Part shown: positions 1 to 8,302 of the stretch, piece after piece | Numbering within the stretch: the stretch's first letter is position 1 | How the letters are laid out: every line of letters begins with the position of its first letter | NCBI RefSeq assembly: GCF_014268935.2 | Contig: NZ_JABWRJ020000001.1 | Coordinates: forward strand, 1,240,001 to 1,304,000 | Length of the DNA stretch: 64,000 nt | From: Pseudomonas peradeniyensis | Lineage (GTDB): Bacteria; Pseudomonadota; Gammaproteobacteria; Pseudomonadales; Pseudomonadaceae | Direction of reading: 5' to 3' | Program-made: the position numbers and the translations under genes | The notes under the pieces: model-generated | The model's input: the letters and a program-made list of their open reading frames with translations, nothing else | Database searches by the model: none | Told to the model about the DNA's origin: nothing

Positions 1-762
1 GGAGCTGGTCAGCACCGGATGATCAGCAGGGGCATACAACACGTGACGGGCCAGCGGCGCCAGCGGCGAGGCCGGGGAGTCGGTGATGGCCAGCACGGTC
101 GCCTTGCGCTCATGGGCGAAGCGCGACAGCTGCAGGGTGTCCTGGGAGTAGCGTGGCAGGGCGATGGCCAGCAGCACATCCTGCTCGGTGATCGCGGCCA
201 GGCGGTAGGCGGCGTTCTCGTTGCCACCTTCCATGCTGATGGCGCAGGTGTCCTTGCAGAACGGTACCAGGGTCGAGGCGGCCAGGCCTGCCAGGTAGAC
301 GCTGTTGCCGAACCCCAGCACATAGACCTTGCGCGCCTCGAGCAGGCAGCCGACGAACGCCTCGAAAGCGTCGGCCTGGTTGTTGCTGGCGGTGGTCGCC
401 AGGTTGCTGCTGGCGCTCTGGATCTGCTCATGCAGGCCGAACTCGCCACCCGGGCGCTGGGCCAGTTCGTTGCGCAGCTTGTCCACCGGCGAGACCATCT
501 GTTGCAGGGTCGCCACCAGCTCGGCCTTCATGCCGCTGTAGCCGCCCAGGTCCAGGGCCTTGGCCAGGCGGTTGACCGCGGCCGGCGAGGTGGCGGTGGC
601 CTGGGCCATCTCCTCGATGGTCAGGGTCGCGGCCTTCAGCGGATGGCGCAGGATGTAGTCGGCGACCTTGCGCAGGGACGGCGGCAGTTCGCCCAGGCTC
701 TGCGACAGCTTGCGCATGACCGCGGAGGCGTAGACGGTGGTGTTCTTGGTATGGCTCGACAT
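1..762 (-). CDS. RpiR-family transcriptional regulator (C-terminus cut by window edge)
   Basis: The reading frame is open from an ATG at 762 to the left edge, giving 254 visible residues without a stop. An N-terminal RpiR-type helix-turn-helix (about residues 1-80, containing TSPAAVNRLAKAL) is followed by a sugar isomerase (SIS) fold from about residue 115 (VYVLGFGNSVYLAGL, AIALPRYSQDT). Such proteins sense phosphorylated sugars or other small ligands through the SIS domain. It is the last visible gene of an ABC transporter operon on the same strand, 78 bases after the ATPase gene, so it probably regulates that operon. The palindrome at 5026-5039 is a candidate operator. The ligand is unknown. 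Confidence 0.88.
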   Translation of the reverse strand, partial: MSSHTKNTTVYASAVMRKLSQSLGELPPSLRKVADYILRHPLKAATLTIEEMAQATATSPAAVNRLAKALDLGGYSGMKAELVATLQQMVSPVDKLRNELAQRPGGEFGLHEQIQSASSNLATTASNNQADAFEAFVGCLLEARKVYVLGFGNSVYLAGLAASTLVPFCKDTCAISMEGGNENAAYRLAAITEQDVLLAIALPRYSQDTLQLSRFAHERKATVLAITDSPASPLAPLARHVLYAPADHPVLTSS

Positions 763-840
763 CCGGCGCGACGCTCCCTGAAAGTTGCCGGTAGTGTATC
801 CCAAGGCGCCCGGCGGCGGTGCCGCTGAGCGCCCTGGCGC

Positions 841-1605
841 TTACTTCAGGCTGCCGGCGAGGAACTGGCGCAGGCGTTCGGACTGCGGCCGGGCCAGCAC
901 TTCGCGTGGGTCGCCGCGCTCCTCGGCCTGGCCCTGGTGGAGGAACAGCAGCTGGTTGGAGACCTCGCGGGCGAAGCCCATCTCGTGGGTGACCACGACC
1001 ATGGTGCGGCCCTCCTGGGCCAGGTCCTGCATGACCTTGAGCACCTCGCCGACCAGCTCCGGGTCGAGCGCCGAGGTCGGCTCGTCGAACAGCATCACCT
1101 CGGGCTCCATGGCCAGGGCCCGGGCAATCGCCACCCGTTGCTGTTCGCCACCGGACATGTGCGCCGGGTAGGCGTCGCGGCGATGGCCGACCCCGACCTT
1201 GGCCAGGTAGTGCTCGGCCTTGTCCCGGGCCTCCTTGCGGTTCATGCCGAGCACGTGCACCGGGGCTTCCATGACGTTATCCAGGGCGCTCATGTGCGAC
1301 CACAGGTTGAAGTGCTGGAAGACCATGCTCAACCTTGCGCGCAGGCGCTGCAGCTGGCGCGGGTCTGCCGCGCGCAGCCCGCCGCGGGCGCATTCGCGCA
1401 GCTTGAGCTGTTCGCCGTTGACCAGGATCTGCCCGGCATTGGGTTGCTCGAGCAGGTTGATGCAGCGCAGGAAGGTGCTCTTGCCCGAGCCGCTGGAGCC
1501 GATGATGCTGATCACATCACCGGCGTCGGCCTGCAGCGAAACGCCCTTGAGCACCTGGTGGTTGCCGTAGCTTTTGTGCAGGTCATGGATTTGCAGTTTG
1601 TTCAT
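841..1605 (-). CDS. Polar amino acid ABC transporter ATPase (HisP/GlnQ type)
   Basis: A 254-residue ATPase that powers the importer encoded upstream. Walker A is GSSGSGKS at about 36-43, the ABC signature SGGEQQRVAIARA starts near 151, and Walker B is VMLFDE at about 170-175. The length is typical of HisP/GlnQ. The ATG at 1605 is chosen because MNKLQIHDLHKSYG is the usual family start, although the frame is open further upstream. It follows the deacylase gene by 19 bases in a minus-strand operon. Substrate class is inferred as a polar or basic amino acid or an N-acylated derivative; the exact substrate cannot be read from sequence. Confidence 0.93.
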   Translation of the reverse strand: MNKLQIHDLHKSYGNHQVLKGVSLQADAGDVISIIGSSGSGKSTFLRCINLLEQPNAGQILVNGEQLKLRECARGGLRAADPRQLQRLRARLSMVFQHFNLWSHMSALDNVMEAPVHVLGMNRKEARDKAEHYLAKVGVGHRRDAYPAHMSGGEQQRVAIARALAMEPEVMLFDEPTSALDPELVGEVLKVMQDLAQEGRTMVVVTHEMGFAREVSNQLLFLHQGQAEERGDPREVLARPQSERLRQFLAGSLK

Positions 1606-1624
1606 CAGTCGGTACTCGCAGGGG

Positions 1625-2737
1625 TCAGTCGCTGAGCAAGCGACCTTGGCGGATGGAGGTGCTGCCGGCGACCTTGGCCAGCCACAGGCCGGGCTGGGCG
1701 AAGCGCAGGCGTTCACGGGCGTAGAGGATGCCGTCGGTGGTGGCCCTGACCACGCTGTGGCGGTCGCTGAGCGGATCGAGCACTTCGAACAGCGGATCGC
1801 CGACCCGCACCTGCGCGCCCAGCGGCTGCAGGTAGCTGACCACGCCCGGGTGTTCGGCGTAGGCGTACTGCGTGCCGGCGAAGGGCGTGGGTTGGCAGCA
1901 GTGTTCCGGCGCGGCCGGCCACGGGCCGCTGATCAGGCCCTGGTCGGCGAGGTAGCCGAGGATCTGCTCGGCGCTGGCCTGGCACTGCTCGCGCTCGGTG
2001 TCGGCCATGCCGCGCAACTCGATGGTGGTCGCCACACAGGCCAGGGGAATCTCGGCTTCGGGGAAGTACTCGCGCAGGTGCAGCCACGGCGCCGCGCAGG
2101 CTTCATCGAAGGCATCGCCGCCGGCGCCCTCGGCCAGCAGGGCAGCTTGCGCGCCGAGGCGGGCGGCGAGCGGGCGCAGCTGGGTCCAGTGCTGCGGCAT
2201 GGCGTACAGCAGCATCACCGATTCGAAATCGCAGTGCAGGTCCAGCACCAGGTCGGCGTCGCAGGCGTGGCGCAGCAGCAGGCGGCGCAGGCCGTCGAGC
2301 TCCGAGTCGGGCGCGGGCAGTTCATCGAGCAGTTCGAGCATGGCCCGGCGGATCGTCGTCACGTTGGCCTGGCCATCGCTGCCCAGGCGGCCTTCCAGGT
2401 GGGCGGCCAGCGCTTCGGTCAGCGCCGGGAAGTCGCGATTGAAGTTCTTGCCGCTGTTGAACTCGAAGCGGCCCTGGTGGGTGGCCTGGAACATCTGGCC
2501 GATGCCGATCGGGTTGGCCAGCGGCACCAGTTCGATCACTGCTGCCAGCCGACCTTGCGCCTCGAGTTCGAGCAGGCGGCGCTTGAGCTCGATGGCCACG
2601 CGCATCCCCGGCAGCTCGTCGGCGTGCAGCGAGGCCTGGATGTAGGCCTTGCGCGGGCCGCTGCCAAAGCGCAGCACGCGCAGGGAGCGCTGGGTCCCGC
2701 AGGCGCTCCAGGGCAGGATATGGTCGATGTGCTGCAT
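1625..2737 (-). CDS. Succinylglutamate desuccinylase/aspartoacylase-family deacylase
   Basis: A 370-residue zinc carboxypeptidase-fold deacylase related to AstE and aspartoacylase. Zinc ligands are visible as HADE (H38, E41) and DLHCD (H168). NFNRDFP near 98-104 matches the substrate-carboxylate binding segment, and TIELRG near 235 supplies the expected catalytic glutamate. AstE-type enzymes hydrolyse N-succinyl or N-acetyl groups from amino acids. No other arginine succinyltransferase pathway genes lie nearby. Lying inside an ABC uptake operon, 9 bases after a permease gene, it is inferred to deacylate the imported compound in the cytoplasm. Family assignment is strong; the substrate is not known. 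Confidence 0.85.
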   Translation of the reverse strand: MQHIDHILPWSACGTQRSLRVLRFGSGPRKAYIQASLHADELPGMRVAIELKRRLLELEAQGRLAAVIELVPLANPIGIGQMFQATHQGRFEFNSGKNFNRDFPALTEALAAHLEGRLGSDGQANVTTIRRAMLELLDELPAPDSELDGLRRLLLRHACDADLVLDLHCDFESVMLLYAMPQHWTQLRPLAARLGAQAALLAEGAGGDAFDEACAAPWLHLREYFPEAEIPLACVATTIELRGMADTEREQCQASAEQILGYLADQGLISGPWPAAPEHCCQPTPFAGTQYAYAEHPGVVSYLQPLGAQVRVGDPLFEVLDPLSDRHSVVRATTDGILYARERLRFAQPGLWLAKVAGSTSIRQGRLLSD

Positions 2738-2746
2738 GAAAGCTCC

Positions 2747-3445
2747 TTAGTGCTTGCGGGGGGCGAGGTAGGCCAGCCAGTGGCGCTCGGCCAGTTTGAA
2801 CAGGCGTACCAGCAGGAAGGTCAGGACCAGGTAGATCAGCCCCGCGGTGATGAACGCCTCGAACGGCAGGTAGTAGCGCGCATTGAAGGTCTTCGCCGCG
2901 CCGGTGATGTCGACCAGGGTGACGATCGAGGCCAGGCTGGTGGTCTGCAGCATCATCAGCACTTCGTTGCCGTACTGCGGCAAGGTGCGGCGCAGGGCCG
3001 AGGGCAGCAGGATGCGCCGGTACAGCGTCAGCCTCGACATGCCCATGGCGCGTGCCGCTTCCACCTCGCCGCGCGGCGTCGCGCGCAGGCTTCCTGCCAG
3101 CAACTCGGCGCTGTAGGCGCTGGTGTTGATGGCGAACGCCAGGCAGGTACAGAACGTGGCGCTGGACAGGTAGGGCCACAACGGGCTCTGGCGCACCGCC
3201 TCGAACTGGGCCAACCCGTAGTAGATCAGGAACAGCTGCACCAGCATCGGCGTGCCGCGGATCACATAGGTGTAGAGCCAGGCGGGATAGCGCAGCAGGC
3301 ACGCGCGAGAGACCCGCATCAACCCCAGCGGGATCGCCAGGGCCAGGCCGCAGGCCAGCGAGATCAGCAGCACCTTGAGGGTCAGGGCGATGCCGTTGAG
3401 GTACAGCGGCAGGTTCTGCCAGATCAACTGATAGTCGAGTGTCAT
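2747..3445 (-). CDS. Amino acid ABC transporter permease (HisM type)
   Basis: A 232-residue inner-membrane permease with about five hydrophobic segments. The cytoplasmic EAA loop that docks the ATPase is visible (EAARAMGMSRLTLYRRILLP). This is the HisM/ArtM branch, which pairs with a HisQ-like partner, here the gene 12 bases upstream. It sits between that partner and the deacylase gene in a tight minus-strand operon. Length and topology are normal for the family and there is no sign of truncation. Confidence 0.92.
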   Translation of the reverse strand: MTLDYQLIWQNLPLYLNGIALTLKVLLISLACGLALAIPLGLMRVSRACLLRYPAWLYTYVIRGTPMLVQLFLIYYGLAQFEAVRQSPLWPYLSSATFCTCLAFAINTSAYSAELLAGSLRATPRGEVEAARAMGMSRLTLYRRILLPSALRRTLPQYGNEVLMMLQTTSLASIVTLVDITGAAKTFNARYYLPFEAFITAGLIYLVLTFLLVRLFKLAERHWLAYLAPRKH

Positions 3446-3457
3446 CGGGCAGCTCTC

Positions 3458-4147
3458 CTAGAGCTCGGCGGCTTTGAAGCCGACCGAGTAACGTTTCTCC
3501 ACGCCGCGCAACAGCAGCAGCGAGGCACTGGTCAGCAGCAGGTACAGCGCCGCCACGGCGAGGAAGAAGGTGAACGGCTGGTGGGTGGCGTCGGCGGCGT
3601 TCTTGGCCTTGAACATCATGTCCTGCAGGCCGATCACCGAGATCAGCGCGGTGGACTTGGTCAGCACCAGCCAGTTGTTGGTGAAGCCCGGCAGCGCCAG
3701 GCGCACCATCTGTGGCAGGCTGATCCGCACAAACACCTGCAGGGCGCTCATGCCGTAGGCCATGCCGGCCTCGGCCTGGCCTTTGGGGATGGCCAGGAAG
3801 GCGCCGCGAAAGGTCTCCGAGAGGTAGGCACCGAAGATGAAACCCAGGGTGCAGACCCCGGCGACGAAGGGATTGATGTCGATGTACTGCTCGTAACCCA
3901 GTGCCAGCGCCAGGCGGTTGACCAGGTCCTGGCCGCCATAGAACACCAGCAGGATCAGGACCAGGTCGGGAATACCGCGCACCACCGTGGTGTAGACCTC
4001 GCCCGGTACCGCCAGCCATTTCAGGGGGGACAGGCGACAGGCCGCACCGAACAGGCCCAGGCCGATGGCCAGTGCCATCGCCAGCAGGGCCAGGTGGATG
4101 CTCAGCCAGGCGCCATCGAGAATGCTCGATCCGTAGCCGTGAAGCAT
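3458..4147 (-). CDS. Amino acid ABC transporter permease (HisQ type)
   Basis: A 229-residue integral membrane protein forming the heterodimeric channel with the downstream permease. The EAA loop reads EAGMAYGMSALQVFVRISLP, followed by the usual segment GFTNNWLVLTKSTALISVIGLQD. The start MLHGYGSSILDGAWLSI is typical of HisQ-like proteins. It lies 24 bases after the binding-protein gene. Membership in a polar amino acid importer is clear; the exact substrate is not. Confidence 0.92.
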   Translation of the reverse strand: MLHGYGSSILDGAWLSIHLALLAMALAIGLGLFGAACRLSPLKWLAVPGEVYTTVVRGIPDLVLILLVFYGGQDLVNRLALALGYEQYIDINPFVAGVCTLGFIFGAYLSETFRGAFLAIPKGQAEAGMAYGMSALQVFVRISLPQMVRLALPGFTNNWLVLTKSTALISVIGLQDMMFKAKNAADATHQPFTFFLAVAALYLLLTSASLLLLRGVEKRYSVGFKAAEL

Positions 4148-4171
4148 GATGAAAACCCTCGTCAGCCTGCG

Positions 4172-4948
4172 CTATTGGCCGTAGATGTCGAACGGAAAGT
4201 ACTTGCGTTGCACCTGTTGGTAGGTGCCATTGGCGCGGATCGCGGCGATGGCGGCATTGAGCCGCGCCAGGTTGGCGCTGTCGCCCTTGCGCACGGCGAT
4301 GCCGGCGCCGCGGCCGAAGTAGTGCGGGTCGGCGATGTCCGGGCCGACCAGGGCGAAGCCCTGGCCTGACGGGGTCTTGATGAAGCTCTCTTCGGTGTTG
4401 ACGATATCGGCGAGGGTGGCATCCAGGCGCCCGGACACCAGGTCGAGGAAGGCTTCGTTCTGCGAGGCGTAGCGGACGATCTCGACCCCCGCCGGTTCCA
4501 GTTGCTCGGTGGCGAAGCGGTCATAGGTGGACGACCTTTGAACCCCGACCTTGCGGCCCTTGAGGTCCACCGCCGGGGTGTCGAGCCGGCTGCCGGCCTT
4601 CATCGCGAACTTGCCGGGGGTCTGGTAGTACTTGTCGGTGAAGTCGACCGACTTCAAGCGATCCTCGGTGATCGACATCGATGACAGCACCGCGTCGATC
4701 TTGCGCACCTTCAGCGACGGGATCATGCCGTCGAACTCCTGGATCACCCACTGGCACTTGACCTGCATCTGCGCGCACAGGGCATTGCCGATGTCGTAGT
4801 CGAAGCCGGCGAGTTCGCCTTCTGGGGTGCGGTAGGAGAAGGGTGGGTAGGCGGCCTCGATGCCGAGGCGCAGGCTGGCGTCGTCGGCCTGGGCGAAGGC
4901 GCTGCAGGCACAGAGTGCCAGCGCGCCGAGAAGTCCTGTCTTGTTCAT
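4172..4948 (-). CDS. Periplasmic amino acid-binding protein (HisJ/ArgT type)
   Basis: A 258-residue solute-binding protein with a signal peptide (MNKTGLLGALALCACSAFA, cleavage about residue 21). The mature start LRLGIEAAYPPFSYRTPEGELAGFDYDIGNALC is the standard bacterial extracellular solute-binding family 3 entry motif. A GGAG ribosome site lies about 8 bases before the ATG. It is the promoter-proximal gene of the operon running to the RpiR gene. It captures ligand in the periplasm and delivers it to the two permeases. LAO/HisJ relatives bind basic amino acids or opines, but the neighbouring deacylase suggests an N-acyl amino acid as an alternative. Confidence 0.92.
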   Translation of the reverse strand: MNKTGLLGALALCACSAFAQADDASLRLGIEAAYPPFSYRTPEGELAGFDYDIGNALCAQMQVKCQWVIQEFDGMIPSLKVRKIDAVLSSMSITEDRLKSVDFTDKYYQTPGKFAMKAGSRLDTPAVDLKGRKVGVQRSSTYDRFATEQLEPAGVEIVRYASQNEAFLDLVSGRLDATLADIVNTEESFIKTPSGQGFALVGPDIADPHYFGRGAGIAVRKGDSANLARLNAAIAAIRANGTYQQVQRKYFPFDIYGQ

Positions 4949-5025
4949 GTTCTTGACTCCGGTGGGTGGGGCGTACCGTCCAGGGCCCTGTTTGGGAGGG
5001 ACCTGGGCACGGAGAAGAACATGAC

Positions 5026-5039
5026 ATGAAATATTTCAT
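5026..5039. promoter_or_regulatory. Perfect 14-bp palindrome, candidate RpiR operator
   Basis: ATGAAATATTTCAT is a perfect palindrome 78 bases upstream of the binding-protein start, in an AT-rich stretch where the operon promoter should lie. Many RpiR-type and other HTH regulators bind such sites, and an RpiR gene ends this operon. Assignment to that regulator is inference. Confidence 0.45.
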
Positions 5040-5104
5040 TAATCAATATGGTGAAAATAATTGTGTCAGCACGGTGATCTATGGTGTTCACCGACAGGGT
5101 TGTG

Positions 5105-5374
5105 GCGCCTATGAGATCGAGCGCCGCCCGCGCGGCGCATCGCGGATGAATCCGCTCCTACATTTGTTGCAACGTGCCGAACCTGTCAGGCCATGGTTGC
5201 CAGCCTTGGCGCAAGGCTTGAGACAGGTGGGGCGGCGACAATGCCCACCGAAAAACCGCGTCGAGCGCACAAGGCTTACAACCATGGCCTATCAGGCATG
5301 GCCACGTTGCAACAAATGTAGGAGCGGATTCATCCGCGATGCGCCGCGTGGGCGGCGCTCGATCTCATAGGCGC
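5105..5374. repeat. Long inverted repeat (about 75-bp arms), copy 1 of a dispersed family
   Basis: The left arm (about 5105-5178) and right arm (about 5300-5374) are near-perfect reverse complements. Each carries a GAGATCGAGCGCCGCCCG-like block and a GGAGCGGATTCATCCGCG-like REP block. Partial complementarity continues into the spacer (GGCCATGGTTG near 5191 against CAACCATGGCC near 5278). The outer block recurs at 34645-34925 with a different inner REP type. The 460-base gene-free stretch 4949-5408 holds this repeat and the operon promoter region; I see no gene in it. Confidence 0.85.
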
Positions 5375-5408
5375 TGCAAGGAATGCGGTGGACACCTGGT
5401 GCCTCTCG

Positions 5409-6209
5409 CTAGACCACTGTTGCCGGCATGTCGTCGGCAACATGCATACCCAATCCATCCCGGCCAGGCGCAAGCTCAGGCCGCAGGGTCAGCGCCGGGA
5501 TCGCATAATCCCCGCCGTTCTGCCGCCGGAACGGGATGGGCGCATCACTCCACAGACCATCGAGGCGCTGGCCCAATGACGCGCACGCCGCCGCAAAGCC
5601 CGCCTCATCGACCCGGCTGGTGCGGTACACCGCAAACGGCGGCAGCACCTCGAACCCCGGGTAGAACAGGATGCCGTGCTGGATGGGGAACAGGATGTCG
5701 TTGAGCGGGCCATTGATGCCGCGCTCGCTGTAGTGCGAGGCCCAGCCACCCATGCTGACCATCAGCATGGCGCGCTTGCCCGCCAGCCGGCCCTCGCCGT
5801 AGCGATCCCCCCAGTGCCGGTCGGAGTGCTCGCCGACACCGTAGGCGAAGCCATAGGCGTACACCCGCTCGACCCAGCCCTTGAGGATCGCCGGCAGGCC
5901 GAACCACCACAGCGGAAACTGCAGGATCACCGCGTCGGCCCACTGCAGCTTGGCCTGCTCGGCGACGATGTCGGGCGCCTGGGTGCCATCGGCGAATGCC
6001 CGGCGCGACGCGTCGGAGGGACTGAAGCGCTCATCGGCGGGGTGCTCGACGCTGTCGTCGGCGTCCAGCACGGCCTTGAACTTCATCGCATAGAGGTCCG
6101 AAACCTGGACATGGTGGCCCTGGTCTTCGAGATGACGGACGGCGAAGTCCTTGAGGGCGGCATTGAGCGAGCGGGGTTCGGGATGGGCGTAGACGATCAG
6201 GATATTCAT
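5409..6209 (-). CDS. NAD(P)H dehydrogenase (quinone)-like flavoprotein
   Basis: A 266-residue protein of the flavodoxin-like fold family 2 (MdaB/NQO1/KefF group). MNILIVYAHPEPRSLNAAL carries the FMN phosphate-binding loop, and LQFPLWWFGLPAILKGWVERVY is the conserved flavin-site segment. Such enzymes make two-electron reductions of quinones or azo/nitro compounds. The ATG at 6209 is chosen because the MNILIVYAHPE start matches the family. It is divergent from a LysR gene 84 bases away that probably controls it. Confidence 0.88.
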   Translation of the reverse strand: MNILIVYAHPEPRSLNAALKDFAVRHLEDQGHHVQVSDLYAMKFKAVLDADDSVEHPADERFSPSDASRRAFADGTQAPDIVAEQAKLQWADAVILQFPLWWFGLPAILKGWVERVYAYGFAYGVGEHSDRHWGDRYGEGRLAGKRAMLMVSMGGWASHYSERGINGPLNDILFPIQHGILFYPGFEVLPPFAVYRTSRVDEAGFAAACASLGQRLDGLWSDAPIPFRRQNGGDYAIPALTLRPELAPGRDGLGMHVADDMPATVV

Positions 6210-6293
6210 GGTCGGGCTCCGGTAGGGGATGGCCAAAGCATGCGGATACCCGGCATATTGTTAAAATGAATAGATGAAATTGCAGGTATTGCG

Positions 6294-7205
6294 ATGCATG
6301 ATTCCTTGCGAAGTCTGGACCTGAACCTGCTGGTCACCCTCGACGCGCTGCTTGCCGAACTCAACGTCACCCGCGCCGCCGAGCGCCTGCACCTCGCCCA
6401 GCCGACAGTCAGCGTGCAGTTGGCACGTCTGCGCGATGCATTGGGCGATCCGTTGCTGTTGCCAGGGTCTCGCGGCATGCGCCCGACTGCCCGCGCCCTG
6501 GCGCTACGCGAGCCCTTGAGTCAGGCCCTGGAAGCGTTGCGCCTGGCCATCGCTGCCGAGCGGCCATTCGACCCGGCCCTGGCGCGGCTGACCTGGCGGG
6601 TGGCCGCGACCGACTACACCGAAGCGACCATCCTGCGTCCTGCGCTGGGCGCACTGCGCGCGGCCGCCCCCGGCACGCGCCTGGCGATCGTCGATATGAA
6701 CCCGCCGACGCTGGTGCGCAAGGCCGAGCAGGGCGAGTTGGACCTGGCCTTCCATATCGCCATCGATGCACCGCCTGGTTTGCGCCAGCGCCCGTTGTTC
6801 GCCGACCGCTACGTGCTGGTCGGGCGTGCCGATCACCCGTGTCTCAGGCGTCGACCAACGCTCAAGCAGTTCTGTGCGCTGGAGCATGTCATCGTCTCGC
6901 CCGACGGTGGAGGTTTCACGGGGCCCACCGACGACGCCCTGGCCAAGCAGGGCCTCACGCGCAATGTGGTGCTGTCGGTACCGCGTTTCTCGGGGCTTGC
7001 GGCGATGCTGGTCGACAGCGACCTGGTGGCCATGCTGCCGCAGCGCCTGGTGGCCGGGAATCCGGCCCTCAGGGTGGTGGAGGCGCCCTTGGCGGTGCCG
7101 GGCTTCGAGATGCTGATGCTGTGGCCGGAGCGGGTGCATCGCGATCCGGCGCATCAGTGGTTGCGTGAGCAGTTGCCCCGGGCGGTGCTGTTGCAGGCGC
7201 CCTGA
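6294..7205 (+). CDS. LysR-family transcriptional regulator
   Basis: A 303-residue LysR regulator. The N-terminal winged helix-turn-helix (LDLNLLVTLDALLAELNVTRAAERLHLAQPTVS split across about residues 8-42) resembles the NodD/NahR/LinR-like branch, and a periplasmic-binding-like effector domain follows. Divergent orientation to the quinone reductase gene suggests it controls that gene in response to a quinone or aromatic compound. It converges with the AhpD-like gene with a 4-base gap. The inducer is not predictable. Confidence 0.9.
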   Translation: MHDSLRSLDLNLLVTLDALLAELNVTRAAERLHLAQPTVSVQLARLRDALGDPLLLPGSRGMRPTARALALREPLSQALEALRLAIAAERPFDPALARLTWRVAATDYTEATILRPALGALRAAAPGTRLAIVDMNPPTLVRKAEQGELDLAFHIAIDAPPGLRQRPLFADRYVLVGRADHPCLRRRPTLKQFCALEHVIVSPDGGGFTGPTDDALAKQGLTRNVVLSVPRFSGLAAMLVDSDLVAMLPQRLVAGNPALRVVEAPLAVPGFEMLMLWPERVHRDPAHQWLREQLPRAVLLQAP

Positions 7206-7209
7206 GCGG

Positions 7210-7647
7210 CTATGCCGGCACCATGGCAAAGCCCACGCCGAAGCGGTTCCAGGCATTGATGGTGGCGATGGCCAGGGTCAGGTTGGCGATCTCCTTGGCA
7301 CTGAAATGCTCCAGCAGCGCCTGGTATTCGTCCTGCGGCGCGCCGCGCTCGGCCAGGCGGGTCAGGCTTTCGACCCAGGCCAGGGCGGCTCGCTCGCGCT
7401 CGCTGAAGTAGCGGGTCTCGCGCCAGACGCTCAAGGTCTGCAGGCGCGCCTCGGTTTCACCGGCCTTGCGCGCATCGTTGGCGTGCATGTTGACGCAGTA
7501 GGCGCAGCCATTGATCTGCGAGGCGCGCAGGCGGATCAGTTCGAGCAGCGAATGCTCCAGGCCCGAGGCGACCAGCGCCTGCTCGAGGCCGATCATGGCC
7601 TTGTAGGCTTCCGGCGAGTGTTTGGCCCATTCGATACGGTCATGCAT
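7210..7647 (-). CDS. AhpD/carboxymuconolactone decarboxylase-family protein
   Basis: A 145-residue AhpD-like protein with the redox motif CAYCVNMH (about residues 48-55), which is the CxxC..H active site of alkylhydroperoxidase-core proteins. The ATG at 7647 (MHDRIEWAKHSPEAYKAM) is preferred over an in-frame upstream codon because it matches family N-termini. It probably reduces peroxides or acts as a thiol-disulfide enzyme. It stands alone and converges with the LysR gene. Confidence 0.88.
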   Translation of the reverse strand: MHDRIEWAKHSPEAYKAMIGLEQALVASGLEHSLLELIRLRASQINGCAYCVNMHANDARKAGETEARLQTLSVWRETRYFSERERAALAWVESLTRLAERGAPQDEYQALLEHFSAKEIANLTLAIATINAWNRFGVGFAMVPA

Positions 7648-7843
7648 GGTGAGGCTCCAGTTCGACAAGAGGAAAGTGGCACTACCTTAGCGCCAGGGTG
7701 CGCCGCGCCGAATAGCCAATCCCGCGCTTTGCCAGGAGGCCAATCCACCATTCGGATGCACACTGACTGGCATCCAATCTCTTCATTTCTGCCAGGGCGG
7801 CCGAGGCGGGATAATGGGCAGGTCTTCACCTGAGAACCGTTTC

Positions 7844-8302
7844 ATGTCCGCAGATCGATTCATGCGCGAGGCCCTGGAGCTTGCCCGCGCCAATATCCAG
7901 GCCGGTGGCCGCCCCTTCGGCGCCGTGCTGGTCCACCAGGGGCAGGTGATCGCCCGTGCCGTCAACCAGATCCACAGTACCCAGGACCCCACCAGCCACG
8001 CCGAGATGCAGGCCATCCGCCAGGCATCCCAGGTGCTTGGCCGGGCGCGCCTGGACGGCGCCGAGATCTACGCCAGTGGCCATCCGTGCCCGATGTGCCT
8101 GGCCGCCATGCACCTGTGCGGCATCGAGCGCGCCTGGTTTGCCTACGACAACGACGAGGGCGAGCCCTATGGTTTGTCCACCGCGGCGGTGTATGCGCAG
8201 ATGGCCCGCCCACCTCAGCAGCAAAGCCTGCCCCTGCGCCCGCTGAAACCGGTGGGTGAAAGCGGCCTGTACCGTGAATGGCAGCAGGCCGGCGAAGCAT
8301 GA
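7844..8302 (+). CDS. Nucleoside deaminase (CMP/dCMP-type zinc deaminase)
   Basis: A 152-residue cytidine/deoxycytidylate-deaminase-fold protein. Zinc and proton-relay residues are visible as HAE (H52, E54) and PCPMC (C82, C85). It is closest in style to guanine deaminase GuaD or TadA-like free nucleobase deaminases, but it lacks the longer TadA C-terminal helix, so tRNA editing is unlikely. Its stop overlaps the start of the MFS gene as ATGA, indicating translational coupling. I infer nucleobase salvage or catabolism. The substrate is unproven. Confidence 0.85.
   Translation: MSADRFMREALELARANIQAGGRPFGAVLVHQGQVIARAVNQIHSTQDPTSHAEMQAIRQASQVLGRARLDGAEIYASGHPCPMCLAAMHLCGIERAWFAYDNDEGEPYGLSTAAVYAQMARPPQQQSLPLRPLKPVGESGLYREWQQAGEA

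Noticed and set aside
1574..4369. 931-codon plus-strand open frame opposite the first ABC operon
   Set aside because: Antisense shadow of high-GC genes. Its sequence is Q/G/H/R-rich without domains, while the minus strand carries clear families.
5388..5579. Small plus-strand open frame beside the long inverted repeat
   Set aside because: Lies antisense to the end of the quinone reductase gene and has no start signal.
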